Shown: piece after piece, positions 33,224-42,169 of the stretch
How the letters are laid out: every line of letters starts with the position of its first letter
How positions within the stretch are numbered: position 1 is the stretch's first letter
Origin: Lactobacillus jensenii DSM 20557
GTDB taxonomy: Bacteria; Bacillota; Bacilli; Lactobacillales; Lactobacillaceae
DNA: 64,000 bases
Direction: 5' to 3'
Assembly (NCBI RefSeq): GCF_001436455.1
Contig: NZ_AYYU01000003.1
Location: 40,472 to 104,471 of the forward strand
The notes under the pieces: model-generated
The model's database searches: none
What the model saw: the letters and a program-made list of their open reading frames with translations, nothing else
Told to the model about the DNA's origin: nothing
Translations under genes and position numbers: made by a program

Positions 33224-33910
33224 ATGAAAATTATAGTCGTTGATGATGACAAAGAAATTGTTGAATTACTTAGTATTTACCTCAAAAATGAAGGCTATGA
33301 ACCAATTGCTGCATATAGCGGAAAAGAAGCTCTAACCAAAATTGCAACGACGCCTGATATTGGTTTGATGATTTTGGATATTATGATGCCAGGTATAACT
33401 GGAATTGACGTAATTAAAGAACTTAGAAAAGATTCAGATATTCCTATTATCGTTGTTTCAGCTAAAACTGGTGATATGGACAAAATTCAAGGTTTAATTA
33501 CTGGAGCCGATGATTATGTTGTTAAGCCATTCAATCCATTAGAAGTTATGGCTAGAGTCCGTTCATTACTTCGTCGTAGTCAAAAGAAAGTTACAAGTGA
33601 TAAACCTGATATTTTGGAAATTGGTCCTTTAGTAATTAACAAGGATTCACATGAAGTCAAAACAATTGCAGGAAATGTTATTCAGTTGACAGCATTAGAA
33701 TTCGGTATTTTATATTTACTTGCTAGCCATCCAAATCGGGTATTTAGTGCTGATGAAATTTTTGAAAGGGTATGGCAACAAGAGTCTGTTGTTTCAGCTA
33801 AAACTGTTATGGTCCACGTTTCTCACTTGCGTGATAAAATTCAAAAGGCTACTGATGGAGAAGAAGTTATTCAAACAGTTTGGGGAGTAGGTTACAAAGT
33901 AGAGGCTTAA
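33224..33910 (+). CDS. Response regulator, OmpR/PhoB family
   Basis: Protein of 228 residues starting at the ATG at 33224 after AGAGGA; a longer frame from 33140 would start in the upstream terminator. The receiver domain has Asp7 and Asp8, phosphoacceptor Asp52 (LDIMMPG), Ser in VVSAK and Lys in VKPFNP. The C-terminal winged helix (about 130-228) includes LTALEFGILYLLASHPNRVFS. It pairs with the kinase directly downstream. VanR-like in sequence; the signal and targets are unknown, though the next genes are murE and a racemase, which may hint at the cell wall. Confidence 0.93.
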   Translation: MKIIVVDDDKEIVELLSIYLKNEGYEPIAAYSGKEALTKIATTPDIGLMILDIMMPGITGIDVIKELRKDSDIPIIVVSAKTGDMDKIQGLITGADDYVVKPFNPLEVMARVRSLLRRSQKKVTSDKPDILEIGPLVINKDSHEVKTIAGNVIQLTALEFGILYLLASHPNRVFSADEIFERVWQQESVVSAKTVMVHVSHLRDKIQKATDGEEVIQTVWGVGYKVEA

Positions 33911-33912
33911 AC

Positions 33913-35076
33913 ATGAAAAAAAAGCGCGTCAAGTTAACTGGGCGTGAAAAAAGCGAGTTATTTGCGGAAGCAGTGGTAACAATTATCCTGCTTCTTCTTT
34001 TAAATTTATCAATTATAATCTTAATAAACTTGGCTATTTTAACTAATCAAAGTTTGGAAAATGGAATTTATTTCTTGAAAAGTACTTTGATTTTAGGAAA
34101 TGGATTACATATTTGGTCTTGGCAAAGAATTTTTGTCTTCTTCATGGGCTGTGGAGATATGTTAGTACTATATTGGCGCTTGTTAAGACGCTATCACCAA
34201 ATGCAATTACGACACGTTATTCAAGAACTGCATTATATAGCTGAGGGTCATTTTGATCATCGGATTTCTTTCGTAGTAAAAACAGATTTGCAAAAGGTGA
34301 TTGATTCAATAAATTTCTTGGTTGATAGTACTGTAAATGCTATGAATGAAGAAAGGCAAATAGAACAATCTAAAGATGATTTGATTACTAATGTTTCTCA
34401 TGATATTCGTACCCCTTTAACATCAATTATCGGTTATTTAGGGTTATTAAAGGCTGATAATAGTTTGACAGCTGATCAGTTAAAATATGTTGATATTGCC
34501 TATAATAAAGCGGGACAAATGAAAGCTTTAGCCAATGATTTGTTTGATTACACGACTTTAAATTCTATAAAAACAAAAGTAAATTTTGCACCACTACACT
34601 TAACATCAATGCTTGAGCAAGTAGCTGCAGGCTTTGAATTAGAAGCTGAAGAAAAGAATATTTCCTTAAATGTCAATACTAATCCAGATGACTTAGTAAT
34701 TGATGCTGATGCGGAAAAGTTAGTAAGAGTTTTTAATAATTTGATTTCTAATGCTTTGAAATATGGACATGGTGCAAGTTTTATTAACTTATCTGCCAAA
34801 AAGATTAAAGCAAATTTAGTAGAAATAAGAGTAGAAAATAATGGTGAAGCTATTCCCAAAGCAGCACTTCAAAAGATTTTTGAGCGCTTTTATCGAGTGG
34901 AAACTTCACGTAATACTAAAACTGGTGGCACAGGTTTAGGGTTAGCAATTGTTAAAGAAGTCATAGATTTACATCATGGAAAAATTACATGTGAATCTAA
35001 TGAACGAATAACAAGTTTTATTATTCATTTGCCATTTAAGGTAGCCTTGCCCGAAAGCAAGACTACTGTGTTATAA
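33913..35076 (+). CDS. Sensor histidine kinase
   Basis: Kinase of 387 residues, ATG at 33913, with GAGG 7 bases upstream inside the regulator's end. Two transmembrane helices (about 20-43 and 71-90) enclose a very short external loop of about 25 residues, so it probably senses within the membrane or through a partner. A HAMP-like linker follows, then HisKA with NVSHDIRTPLT (His163), an N box (FNNLISNALKYG) and a G2 box (GGTGLGLAIVKEV). It resembles VanS-type and intramembrane-sensing kinases. A murE promoter seems to lie in its last codons. Confidence 0.92.
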   Translation: MKKKRVKLTGREKSELFAEAVVTIILLLLLNLSIIILINLAILTNQSLENGIYFLKSTLILGNGLHIWSWQRIFVFFMGCGDMLVLYWRLLRRYHQMQLRHVIQELHYIAEGHFDHRISFVVKTDLQKVIDSINFLVDSTVNAMNEERQIEQSKDDLITNVSHDIRTPLTSIIGYLGLLKADNSLTADQLKYVDIAYNKAGQMKALANDLFDYTTLNSIKTKVNFAPLHLTSMLEQVAAGFELEAEEKNISLNVNTNPDDLVIDADAEKLVRVFNNLISNALKYGHGASFINLSAKKIKANLVEIRVENNGEAIPKAALQKIFERFYRVETSRNTKTGGTGLGLAIVKEVIDLHHGKITCESNERITSFIIHLPFKVALPESKTTVL

Positions 35077-35077
35077 T
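35069..35077 (+). promoter_or_regulatory. Extended -10 element before murE
   Basis: TGTTATAAT is a perfect extended -10 (TGnTATAAT), placed at the stop codon of the kinase gene, with TTGCCC (35047-35052) as a distant -35. It would give murE its own transcript. Confidence 0.55.
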
Positions 35078-35110
35078 TTGGTCTGAAAACAATCTAAGGG
35101 GTTTTAAACC

Positions 35111-36661
35111 ATGAGTATTTCTTTAAACACATGTATTTTAATTTTAAAAGAACATCACTTATTAAAATCAAGTGCAGTTCAAGATTCTGTACCTACGAAA
35201 ATGGACTACATTTCTTATGATTCACGTGATATTCAAACCAACACTTTATTCTTTTGTAAGGGAGCAGGCTTTAGACCAACTTATTTATCAATGGCTAAAG
35301 ACAATGGGGCTACTTGTTATGTGGCAGAACAACCATTTCCTGAAGGAAAAGGGATGCACGCTCTAGTTGTTAGAGATGTTACTAAGGCTATGGCATTATT
35401 ATCAGCTGCATTTTATCGTTTCCCTCAAGACGATTTATTCTTGGTTGCATTCACTGGTACTAAGGGAAAAACCACATCTGCTTACTTCTTAAAAGGGATT
35501 TTTGATAAGATGAATGGTGGTAAAACTGCATTATTTTCATCAGTTAATGATGTAGTTGGACCTAAACCAGAAGATACATTCAAATCAAGCTTAACTACTC
35601 CAGAATCTTTAGATTTATTTCGTAATATGCGTAGAGCAGTAGATAACGGGATGACTCACTTAGTTATGGAAGTATCCTCACAAGCTTATAAAAAGAATCG
35701 AGTTTTTGGTTTAACTTATGATTTAGGTTTCTTTTTGAACATAACACCAGATCATATCGGCCCTAATGAACACCCTAATTTTGCAGATTATTTGCACTGC
35801 AAGCTACAATTACTTGTAAATTCACGGAAGTGTATTATTAATGCAGAGACAGATCATTTCTCTGAAGTTTATGCTGCTGCTACAACAACTACTAATCCAG
35901 ATAGTATTTATCTTTTTAGTAGACAAGGCTATGAAAATCCTGATTTAAAAGTACCAGTGGACTTTTTATTTAAATCTGAAGAAACTGATTTGATTGAAAC
36001 TAAGTTCCAATTATTCTGTGCTAGTGATAAGGCCAAGCACTTAGCTATTGAAGGCGAATATACTTTAGATATGATTGGTGACTTTAACGAAATTAATGGT
36101 ACAGCTGCTATTATTGGAGCAGGTCTTGGTGGGGCGAATCACGATCATGCTGCCGAAGGCATTCGTCATGTCACTATTCCAGGTAGAATGGAAACTGAGA
36201 AAACTAAAAACCATGGTTTAGTTGTAGTTGATTATGCTCATAATAAGGCAAGTATGATGGCTTTAATGGGATTCATGAAGAAAGAATTTAGTAATCCTAA
36301 AATTATTGTTGTTGTAGGAGCTCCTGGCGATAAGGGAGTGAGCCGGCGACCAGGCTTCAGTCAAAGCTTAAGCGTTTTTGCGGATAAAGCCTTTCTTACT
36401 ACTGATGATCCTGGTTTTGAAGATCCAATGGATATCGCTGAAGAAATTAATGCTGGAATTGATCACGCTAAGGTAGATGTAACTATTGAACTTGATCGTG
36501 AAAAAGCAATCCGTGAAGCAATTAGTATGGCTGGTAAAAATGATGTTGTATTGATTTGTGGTAAAGGGGCCGATCCTTTCCAAAAAGTTAGAGGTATAAA
36601 CACTCCTTACCCATCAGATATTGTTGTGGCTAGAAATGTTATTAAAGAACTAGAAAAATAA
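35111..36661 (+). CDS. murE: UDP-MurNAc-tripeptide synthetase, lysine type (MurE)
   Basis: Mur ligase of 516 residues. It adds the third residue, L-Lys, to UDP-MurNAc-L-Ala-D-Glu. It has the ATP loop GTKGKTT (about 115-121), LTTPES and the carbamylated-Lys region HCKLQLL, and IPGRME. The substrate loop reads TTDDPGFEDP; DDP rather than DNPR indicates lysine rather than diaminopimelate, matching lactobacillar wall type. It has the usual MurE three-domain order. It is followed 20 bases later by an Asp/Glu racemase, so precursor lysine addition and a D-amino acid supply may be co-expressed. Confidence 0.92.
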   Translation: MSISLNTCILILKEHHLLKSSAVQDSVPTKMDYISYDSRDIQTNTLFFCKGAGFRPTYLSMAKDNGATCYVAEQPFPEGKGMHALVVRDVTKAMALLSAAFYRFPQDDLFLVAFTGTKGKTTSAYFLKGIFDKMNGGKTALFSSVNDVVGPKPEDTFKSSLTTPESLDLFRNMRRAVDNGMTHLVMEVSSQAYKKNRVFGLTYDLGFFLNITPDHIGPNEHPNFADYLHCKLQLLVNSRKCIINAETDHFSEVYAAATTTTNPDSIYLFSRQGYENPDLKVPVDFLFKSEETDLIETKFQLFCASDKAKHLAIEGEYTLDMIGDFNEINGTAAIIGAGLGGANHDHAAEGIRHVTIPGRMETEKTKNHGLVVVDYAHNKASMMALMGFMKKEFSNPKIIVVVGAPGDKGVSRRPGFSQSLSVFADKAFLTTDDPGFEDPMDIAEEINAGIDHAKVDVTIELDREKAIREAISMAGKNDVVLICGKGADPFQKVRGINTPYPSDIVVARNVIKELEK

Positions 36662-36681
36662 TCGATAGAAAGTAGATTAGG

Positions 36682-37434
36682 ATGAAACACTTTTTTACTA
36701 TCCTTGGTGGGATGGGAACTATTGCAACAGAAAGTTATGTTCGCTTAATTAATCACCGTGTAAAAATTAATAAAGATCAAGATTATTTAAACTATATCCT
36801 AGTAAATGATGCTGAAATTCCTGACAGAACAGCTTACATCAAGGATCATACTAAAGAAAATTTCTTTTTTGCATTAAAAGATGATGTTGAAAAACAATCT
36901 TTACTCAAGCCAGATTTTTTTGTAATGCCATGTAATACTGCCCATTACTTTTATCATGATTTAGCTGCTTTAACAGAGGTCCCTTTTTTAAATATGATGG
37001 ACATTGCAATTCATACTTTTTTGGAAAAATTCCCAAATGAAAAAAAGATAGGATTAATTGCGACTGAAGGATCAATCTATGATCGTCTATATGAAAAGTC
37101 AATTGAAAAAGTGGGTCGCGAGGTAGAATTTGGCGGTAGTGAAATTCAGCCAATGGTAACTGATTTGATTTATCATAATATCAAAGAAAAAGGTGTTGTG
37201 AATAAAGAACTCTACCACAGAATTTTGCAAAAGATGCATGATGAGTACGGTTGTAATGTAATCTTACTAGGGTGTACTGAATTATCATTAGCCCAAGAAA
37301 AAGCACCAGATCATCCATATAATGTAATTGATCCACAATCTATTTTAGCTGATGTAACGATTGAATTAGCTTTGAAGATTAGAAATGGTATGGAAGTTGA
37401 TAAGGCTGTAAGCAAGTATTTATATCAAGATTAA
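36682..37434 (+). CDS. Aspartate/glutamate racemase family protein
   Basis: Protein of 250 residues in the Asp/Glu racemase superfamily, with the two catalytic cysteines Cys84 (MPCNTAHYF) and Cys198 (LLGCTELSL). The MKHFFTILGGMGTIATESY start is typical of the RacD/YgeA group. Substrate choice cannot be read with certainty. Next to lysine-type murE, aspartate racemisation is the best guess, because lactobacilli crosslink their wall through D-Asp or D-Asn on the lysine. MurI glutamate racemase is less likely from the sequence. Operon partner of murE. Confidence 0.85.
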   Translation: MKHFFTILGGMGTIATESYVRLINHRVKINKDQDYLNYILVNDAEIPDRTAYIKDHTKENFFFALKDDVEKQSLLKPDFFVMPCNTAHYFYHDLAALTEVPFLNMMDIAIHTFLEKFPNEKKIGLIATEGSIYDRLYEKSIEKVGREVEFGGSEIQPMVTDLIYHNIKEKGVVNKELYHRILQKMHDEYGCNVILLGCTELSLAQEKAPDHPYNVIDPQSILADVTIELALKIRNGMEVDKAVSKYLYQD

Positions 37435-37442
37435 TAATTAAA

Positions 37443-37482
37443 TGAAGAATATATTCCTTTGGGGATGTATTCTTTTTTGTTA
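37443..37482 (+). terminator. Intrinsic terminator
   Basis: AAGAATATATTCC pairs with GGGATGTATTCTT through two G-T pairs and is followed by a T-run. Confidence 0.75.
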
Positions 37483-37573
37483 GAAAAATTTTGCCTAAAA
37501 GTGATAGAAAATGAATGAAAATGATTGATTTTGATTGAGAGAGCGGTTACTATATTAGTCGAGGTGAAAAAAG

Positions 37574-38329
37574 ATGCTGACACAAGAGCGCCAATCGATT
37601 ATAAAGAATTACGTCGACCAGCATGATTTCTGTCGTGTTGCTGATTTATGTAAATTGACGCAATCGTCAGAATCAACCATTCGCCGTGATTTGTCAGAAA
37701 TGGATCAATTAGGGATATTGCGAAGAGTTCATGGTGGAGCACAAGCAGTTAATAGGTCAATTAGAGACATTGCTCAACATATTCGTTTCACAATTAATGT
37801 TGAGCAAAAAAGAAAAATAGCAAAATATACGGTTCAAAATTTTGTAAAACCTGGATCCTATATATTTTTAGATGCTGGAACTACTGTTTATGAAATGGTC
37901 CCTTTTTTAAAAGAGATTGCTGATCTAACAGTAGTAACTAATAGCTTAGATACAGCTGTCGAACTTCTTAAAGAAGATATTCCTACAAGAGTTTTGGGAG
38001 GGAAATTAAAGAAGCAGACTCATGCTATTGTAGGAGAAGTTGCAATTAAGCAGCTTTCAGAATTGAATTTTACAGCTGCTTTTATTGGAGCAAATGGCTT
38101 AAGCAAGACAGGGAATTTTACTACTCCCGATCCAGCTGAAGCGGCTATTAAGCGTCAAGAACTATTGCAGGCTAAACAAGTCTTTGTATTAATGGATTCG
38201 GCAAAGCTATTTGATGAGCATTTTGCTAAATTTGCTCATGTATCTGAGGTGACCTTGATTACTAATCCATTATCTTTTGACCAAAAAAATAAGTTACCAG
38301 ATGATTTAGTTTATGAGGAGGCTGACTAA
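37574..38329 (+). CDS. fruR: DeoR-family repressor of the fructose operon (FruR)
   Basis: Regulator of 251 residues. A DeoR helix-turn-helix (SSESTIRRDLSEMDQLG and RRVHGGA, about 27-56) is followed by a DeoR sensor domain that binds a sugar phosphate (LDAGTTVYEM, AFIGANGL, KLFDEHF). In fru operons the effector is fructose 1-phosphate. It abuts fruK with no intervening base. The upstream region (37503-37540) carries repeated TGATTGA-like words that may be its operator. AGGTG lies before the ATG. Confidence 0.93.
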   Translation: MLTQERQSIIKNYVDQHDFCRVADLCKLTQSSESTIRRDLSEMDQLGILRRVHGGAQAVNRSIRDIAQHIRFTINVEQKRKIAKYTVQNFVKPGSYIFLDAGTTVYEMVPFLKEIADLTVVTNSLDTAVELLKEDIPTRVLGGKLKKQTHAIVGEVAIKQLSELNFTAAFIGANGLSKTGNFTTPDPAEAAIKRQELLQAKQVFVLMDSAKLFDEHFAKFAHVSEVTLITNPLSFDQKNKLPDDLVYEEAD

Positions 38330-39244
38330 ATGATTTATACAGTTACAGTTAATCCAGCACTTGACTATGTACTACAACTTGAAAAAGTAAATACAGGTGA
38401 AGTTAACCGGACAAATGATTGTCAATTCTTAGCAGGTGGAAAGGGAATTAATGTTTCTCAAATTTTAAATCAGTTAAAAATTGATAATACAGCTTGGGGA
38501 TTTGTTGGTGGCTTTACAGGAACAGAACTTGTTCGCCAACTTAATAAAAAGCAAATTGTTAGTGATTTCGTAAAAATCTCTGATACAACAAGAGTTAATG
38601 TAAAGATTCATGCAGAAGTTGAATCAGAAATTAATGCTGCTGGTCCACAAATTACAGAACAAGAAATTGCTGCATTTAAGTCACGTTTAACAGATTTAAA
38701 TGAAGGCGATATTGTTGTAATGAGTGGTAGTTTAACTCCAAGTTTAGGGGCCGATTTTTATAAAGACTTGCTTCCAACTATTAAAGAAGCTGGAGCTGAA
38801 TTTGTAGTTGATACAACTGGTCAAGCTTTACTTGATACTTTAGAATATAAACCACTTGTTATTAAACCTAACCATCATGAATTAGCTGATTTATTTGGTG
38901 TAACTTTTAATTCAAATGAAGATATGCTTACATATGCTAAGAAATTACTTGATATGGGTGCCCAAAATGTCATGATTTCTATGGCAAAAGATGGTGGTTA
39001 CTTAGTAACTCAAGATGGTGTATACCATGCAGCTGGTGCTAAAGGTGTAGCAGTAAATTCAGTTGGTGCTGGGGACTCAATGATTGCTGGATTTGTTGGA
39101 ACTTATTTTGAAACTAAAGATCCAGTTGAAGCATTTAGAATTGGTATGGCTTGTGGTGCTGCTACTGCCTTCACTAAGGATATTGCAGTTAAGAGTCAAA
39201 TTGATGCTGTTTTACCACAAATTAAAGTAGAAGAAGTAAAATAA
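38330..39244 (+). CDS. fruK: 1-phosphofructokinase (FruK)
   Basis: PfkB-family kinase of 304 residues converting fructose 1-phosphate to fructose 1,6-bisphosphate. It has GGKGINVSQIL (about 37-47) and the ATP and catalytic motif NSVGAGDSMIAGF (about 243-255), with the catalytic Asp in GAGD. It lies between fruR and fruA, and the GAGGAGG ribosome binding site lies within the end of fruR. Confidence 0.96.
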   Translation: MIYTVTVNPALDYVLQLEKVNTGEVNRTNDCQFLAGGKGINVSQILNQLKIDNTAWGFVGGFTGTELVRQLNKKQIVSDFVKISDTTRVNVKIHAEVESEINAAGPQITEQEIAAFKSRLTDLNEGDIVVMSGSLTPSLGADFYKDLLPTIKEAGAEFVVDTTGQALLDTLEYKPLVIKPNHHELADLFGVTFNSNEDMLTYAKKLLDMGAQNVMISMAKDGGYLVTQDGVYHAAGAKGVAVNSVGAGDSMIAGFVGTYFETKDPVEAFRIGMACGAATAFTKDIAVKSQIDAVLPQIKVEEVK

Positions 39245-39268
39245 AAATTTAGAAAAAGAGGGGAAAAT

Positions 39269-41227
39269 ATGCGGATTAAAGATATTTTGAGTCCAGAGTC
39301 AATGATTATGGACTTAAAGGCAACTGACAAAGAAGCAGCTATTAATGAAATGGCTGATTTAGAAGTTGCTACTGGTATTGTTAACAATAAAGAAGAATTC
39401 GTTAAGTCAATCTGGGCTCGTGAAAACGAATCTACTACTGGTATTGGCGAAGGAATTGCTATGCCTCACGCTCGTAACAAGAGCATTAATAAGGCGAGAG
39501 TATTGTTTGCTAAGAGTGAAAAAGGTATTGACTTTAATTCACTTGATGGCCAGCCAGTTCACTTATTCTTTATGATTACTGCTCCAGATGGTGCAGATAA
39601 TACTCACTTACAAGCATTAGCTAAGCTTTCAGGTTTACTTGTAAATCCTGATTTAATTGCTAAGTTAAAGGCAGCTACTAAGCCTGAAGAAATTATTGAT
39701 ATCTTTACTAAAGCTGAAGAAGCTAAAGATGCTGAAGAAAAAGCTGCAGCAGAAAAGGCAGCAGCTAAGAAAGAAGCAGCAAAAGAAGCTAGCGATAAGC
39801 CTTTAATTGTTGGTGTTACTGCATGTATTAATGGTATTGCTCACACTTACATGGCTGAACAAGCTTTAATTAAGGCCGGTGAAAAGTTAGGTGCTGAAGT
39901 TAGAATTGAAACTAACGGTTCAGAAGGTGTTAAGCATGAATTAACAGCTGATGAAATTAAGCGCGCTAAGGGTGTTATCATTGCTTCTGATAAGAAAGTT
40001 AAGATGGCACGTTTTGATGGTAAAGAATTAATTGCTGGTCCAGTTGTTGATGGTATTAACAAGCCAGAAGAATTAGTTAAAGATATCTTAGCTGGAAAAG
40101 GTAGTGTATACCACGATAGTGGCAACGGCGAAGAAGCAAGCGAAGCTAAAGCAAGTGGTTGGCATGCAGTATACCAACAATTAATGAATGGTATTAGTCA
40201 TATGCTTCCATTCGTTATTGGTGGTGGTATTTTGATGGCCATCTCATTCTTAGTTGAACAATATATGGGTGGCTCAAAGACTGAGGCATTTGTATTCTTA
40301 AACAATGCTGGTAATATGGCCTTTGCCTTCATGGTTCCAGTTCTTGCAGCTTATATTGCTGAAGCTATTGGGGATGCACCAGCACTAATGCCAGGTTTTG
40401 TTGGCGGATTTATGGCAACTGTTTACAAAGGCTCATTTGGTGGAGCTTATGTTGCAAGTGTTAACCATAGCGCAAATTCTGCTGCCGGCTTCTTAGGTGG
40501 TATTGCTGCTGGTTTCATTGCTGGTTACATTGTTGTAGGTCTTAAGAAGTTATTCAAGGGCTTGCCTAAATCAGTTGAAGGTATGAAGCCAATGCTCTTA
40601 TACCCAATCTTTGGTTTATTGTTTGTAGCTCTTATCATGTACTTTATTATTAATCCTATTTTTGGAGCATTGAATGGAGCTATTACAGCATTCTTGAACC
40701 ACTTGGGAACTGGTAACTTAGTATTACTTACTGCTATTTTGGCAGGTATGATGTCAATCGATATGGGTGGTCCTTTCAACAAGGCAGCTTATGTCTTTGC
40801 TTCAGGAGCATTTGCTAATGACCCTAATTCAAAGACAGCCGCTATTTTAATGGCAGCTGTTATGGTTGGTGGTATGGTTGCACCATTTGCTACAGCTATT
40901 GCTAGTGCATTCTTTAAGAATAAGTTTACTGATGAAGAAAGAAAAGCTGGTATTACTAACTGGATTTTAGGATTCTCATTCATTACTGAAGGAGCAATTC
41001 CATTTGCTGCTGCAGATCCTAGTCGTGTAATTCCATCAAGTGTTATCGGTTCAGCTGTTGCGGGTGCTTTAGTTGGTTTCCTTCATGTTGGTGTTCCAGC
41101 ACCTCATGGTGGTTTCTGGGTATTCCCACTTGCTACTAACATTCCAGGTTACTTCTTAGCTGTAATTATTGGTTCAATTGTTGCTGCTATTATTTTAGGA
41201 TTCTGGAAAAAACCAGTAAACAAATAA
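39269..41227 (+). CDS. fruA: Fructose PTS transporter, EIIABC (FruA)
   Basis: Fused EIIA-EIIB-EIIC of 652 residues. EIIA active His67 lies in AMPHARN. An Ala-Lys-Glu linker runs from about 149 to 177. EIIB active Cys186 lies in VTACINGIAHTYMAEQ. EIIC from about 300 to the end has many membrane segments and ends KKPVNK. It imports fructose and delivers fructose 1-phosphate to FruK. Codon bias is strong, as for highly expressed genes. It is the third gene of the fru operon, 24 bases after fruK, after AGAGGGGA. Confidence 0.96.
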   Translation: MRIKDILSPESMIMDLKATDKEAAINEMADLEVATGIVNNKEEFVKSIWARENESTTGIGEGIAMPHARNKSINKARVLFAKSEKGIDFNSLDGQPVHLFFMITAPDGADNTHLQALAKLSGLLVNPDLIAKLKAATKPEEIIDIFTKAEEAKDAEEKAAAEKAAAKKEAAKEASDKPLIVGVTACINGIAHTYMAEQALIKAGEKLGAEVRIETNGSEGVKHELTADEIKRAKGVIIASDKKVKMARFDGKELIAGPVVDGINKPEELVKDILAGKGSVYHDSGNGEEASEAKASGWHAVYQQLMNGISHMLPFVIGGGILMAISFLVEQYMGGSKTEAFVFLNNAGNMAFAFMVPVLAAYIAEAIGDAPALMPGFVGGFMATVYKGSFGGAYVASVNHSANSAAGFLGGIAAGFIAGYIVVGLKKLFKGLPKSVEGMKPMLLYPIFGLLFVALIMYFIINPIFGALNGAITAFLNHLGTGNLVLLTAILAGMMSIDMGGPFNKAAYVFASGAFANDPNSKTAAILMAAVMVGGMVAPFATAIASAFFKNKFTDEERKAGITNWILGFSFITEGAIPFAAADPSRVIPSSVIGSAVAGALVGFLHVGVPAPHGGFWVFPLATNIPGYFLAVIIGSIVAAIILGFWKKPVNK

Positions 41228-41248
41228 TTTATGTTGATTTAAATAAAT

Positions 41249-41282
41249 TAGACGCTATCGATTAAGATAGCGTCTTTTTTTG
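41249..41282 (+). terminator. Intrinsic terminator of the fru operon
   Basis: GACGCTATC (41251-41259), a 6-base loop, GATAGCGTC (41266-41274) and a 7-base T-run. Confidence 0.93.
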
Positions 41283-41315
41283 ATAGAATAAAAGTAAGTA
41301 AGCAGGAGGATAATT

Positions 41316-42104
41316 ATGATTAAATTAATTGCGACGGACATGGATGGTACATGGCTGAACTCTGATAAAAAGTATGATGTTGATCTTTTTGAAAAAGATA
41401 TTGCGTTGATGAAGAAAAATAATATTAATTTCGTTATCGCAAGTGGTAATCAATATGATAACTTGAAAACACGTTTCCCAGATAATATTGATGACCTATA
41501 TTTCGTAGCAGAAAATGGTGCTTTGGTTGCTAAAGGTAATCAGATTTTGGCAATTGAAGATTTAACTATTGAAGAAATTAATGAAATAAGAAGAGCTTGT
41601 AATGAATATAGATATCCTGTTGTTTGGGCTGGATTGAATAGTGCTTATGTTTTAAAAAGTGATGGTACTGAACTTTATCAAGAAATGAAAAAGTACTATC
41701 ACAAATTGACAGCAGTAGATTCTTTTGAAGAAATTACTGATCGTTTATTTAAAATGAGCTTTGTAATTTTAGATAAAAATGTTTTAGATTTGGTGCCTGA
41801 AATGAAAGAGAAATATCCTAATTTAGGTTTTGTTGCAGGTTCTGAATATACTATCGATGTTTCTAAAGTAAATATGAACAAGGCAGTGGGACTCAAGCTT
41901 TTGGGAGAAAAATTAGGAATTGCTCCTAAGGAAATGGTAGCATTTGGAGATAGTGGCAATGATGTCGCAATGCTTGAATATGTTGGAAAAAGTTTTGCTA
42001 CTTCAACAGCACAAGTGGTTGCTAAGGAAGCCGCTGATGAATTAATTGGATCAAGTGATGATAGTAGTGTTCAAAGAAAAATCATTGCATTGTTGAGTAA
42101 ATAG
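41316..42104 (+). CDS. HAD-superfamily phosphatase, Cof/YidA type
   Basis: Protein of 262 residues with HAD motif I DMDGTWLN (8-15; nucleophile Asp8), motif II VIASGN, Lys in the SKVNMNKAVGL region and motif IV GDSGNDVAML. The C2B cap lies between motifs II and III. Such enzymes dephosphorylate sugar phosphates, flavin mononucleotide or cofactors. The lone context gives no substrate; the neighbouring fru operon suggests sugar phosphate only loosely. AGGAGGA precedes the ATG. Confidence 0.9.
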   Translation: MIKLIATDMDGTWLNSDKKYDVDLFEKDIALMKKNNINFVIASGNQYDNLKTRFPDNIDDLYFVAENGALVAKGNQILAIEDLTIEEINEIRRACNEYRYPVVWAGLNSAYVLKSDGTELYQEMKKYYHKLTAVDSFEEITDRLFKMSFVILDKNVLDLVPEMKEKYPNLGFVAGSEYTIDVSKVNMNKAVGLKLLGEKLGIAPKEMVAFGDSGNDVAMLEYVGKSFATSTAQVVAKEAADELIGSSDDSSVQRKIIALLSK

Positions 42105-42112
42105 GAATATAC

Positions 42113-42133
42113 TGATAAGATTTTTAATTATCA
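42113..42133 (+). promoter_or_regulatory. Inverted repeat upstream of the metal ABC genes
   Basis: TGATAA (42113-42118) and TTATCA (42128-42133) are separated by 9 bases. It may be a weak regulator site or hairpin. It does not match the Zur/AdcR or MntR consensus as I know them. Confidence 0.25.
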
Positions 42134-42169
42134 ATAAAAATCAAAAATTTAATTGAAAGGAAGGTAGTA

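Noticed and set aside
35218..35233. parS-like sequence (TGATTCACGTGATATT)
   Set aside because: Only 12 of 16 positions match parS, it lies inside murE where the codons (YDSRD) explain it, and it is 9 kb from parB.
37531..37550. Possible cre site upstream of fruR
   Set aside because: Around the CG in GAGCGGTTAC, three key positions in the left arm fail the consensus; the TGATTGA repeats fit a FruR operator better.
42113..42133. TGATAA-N9-TTATCA as a Zur or MntR box
   Set aside because: It does not match the consensus of either regulator; kept only as a low-confidence inverted repeat.
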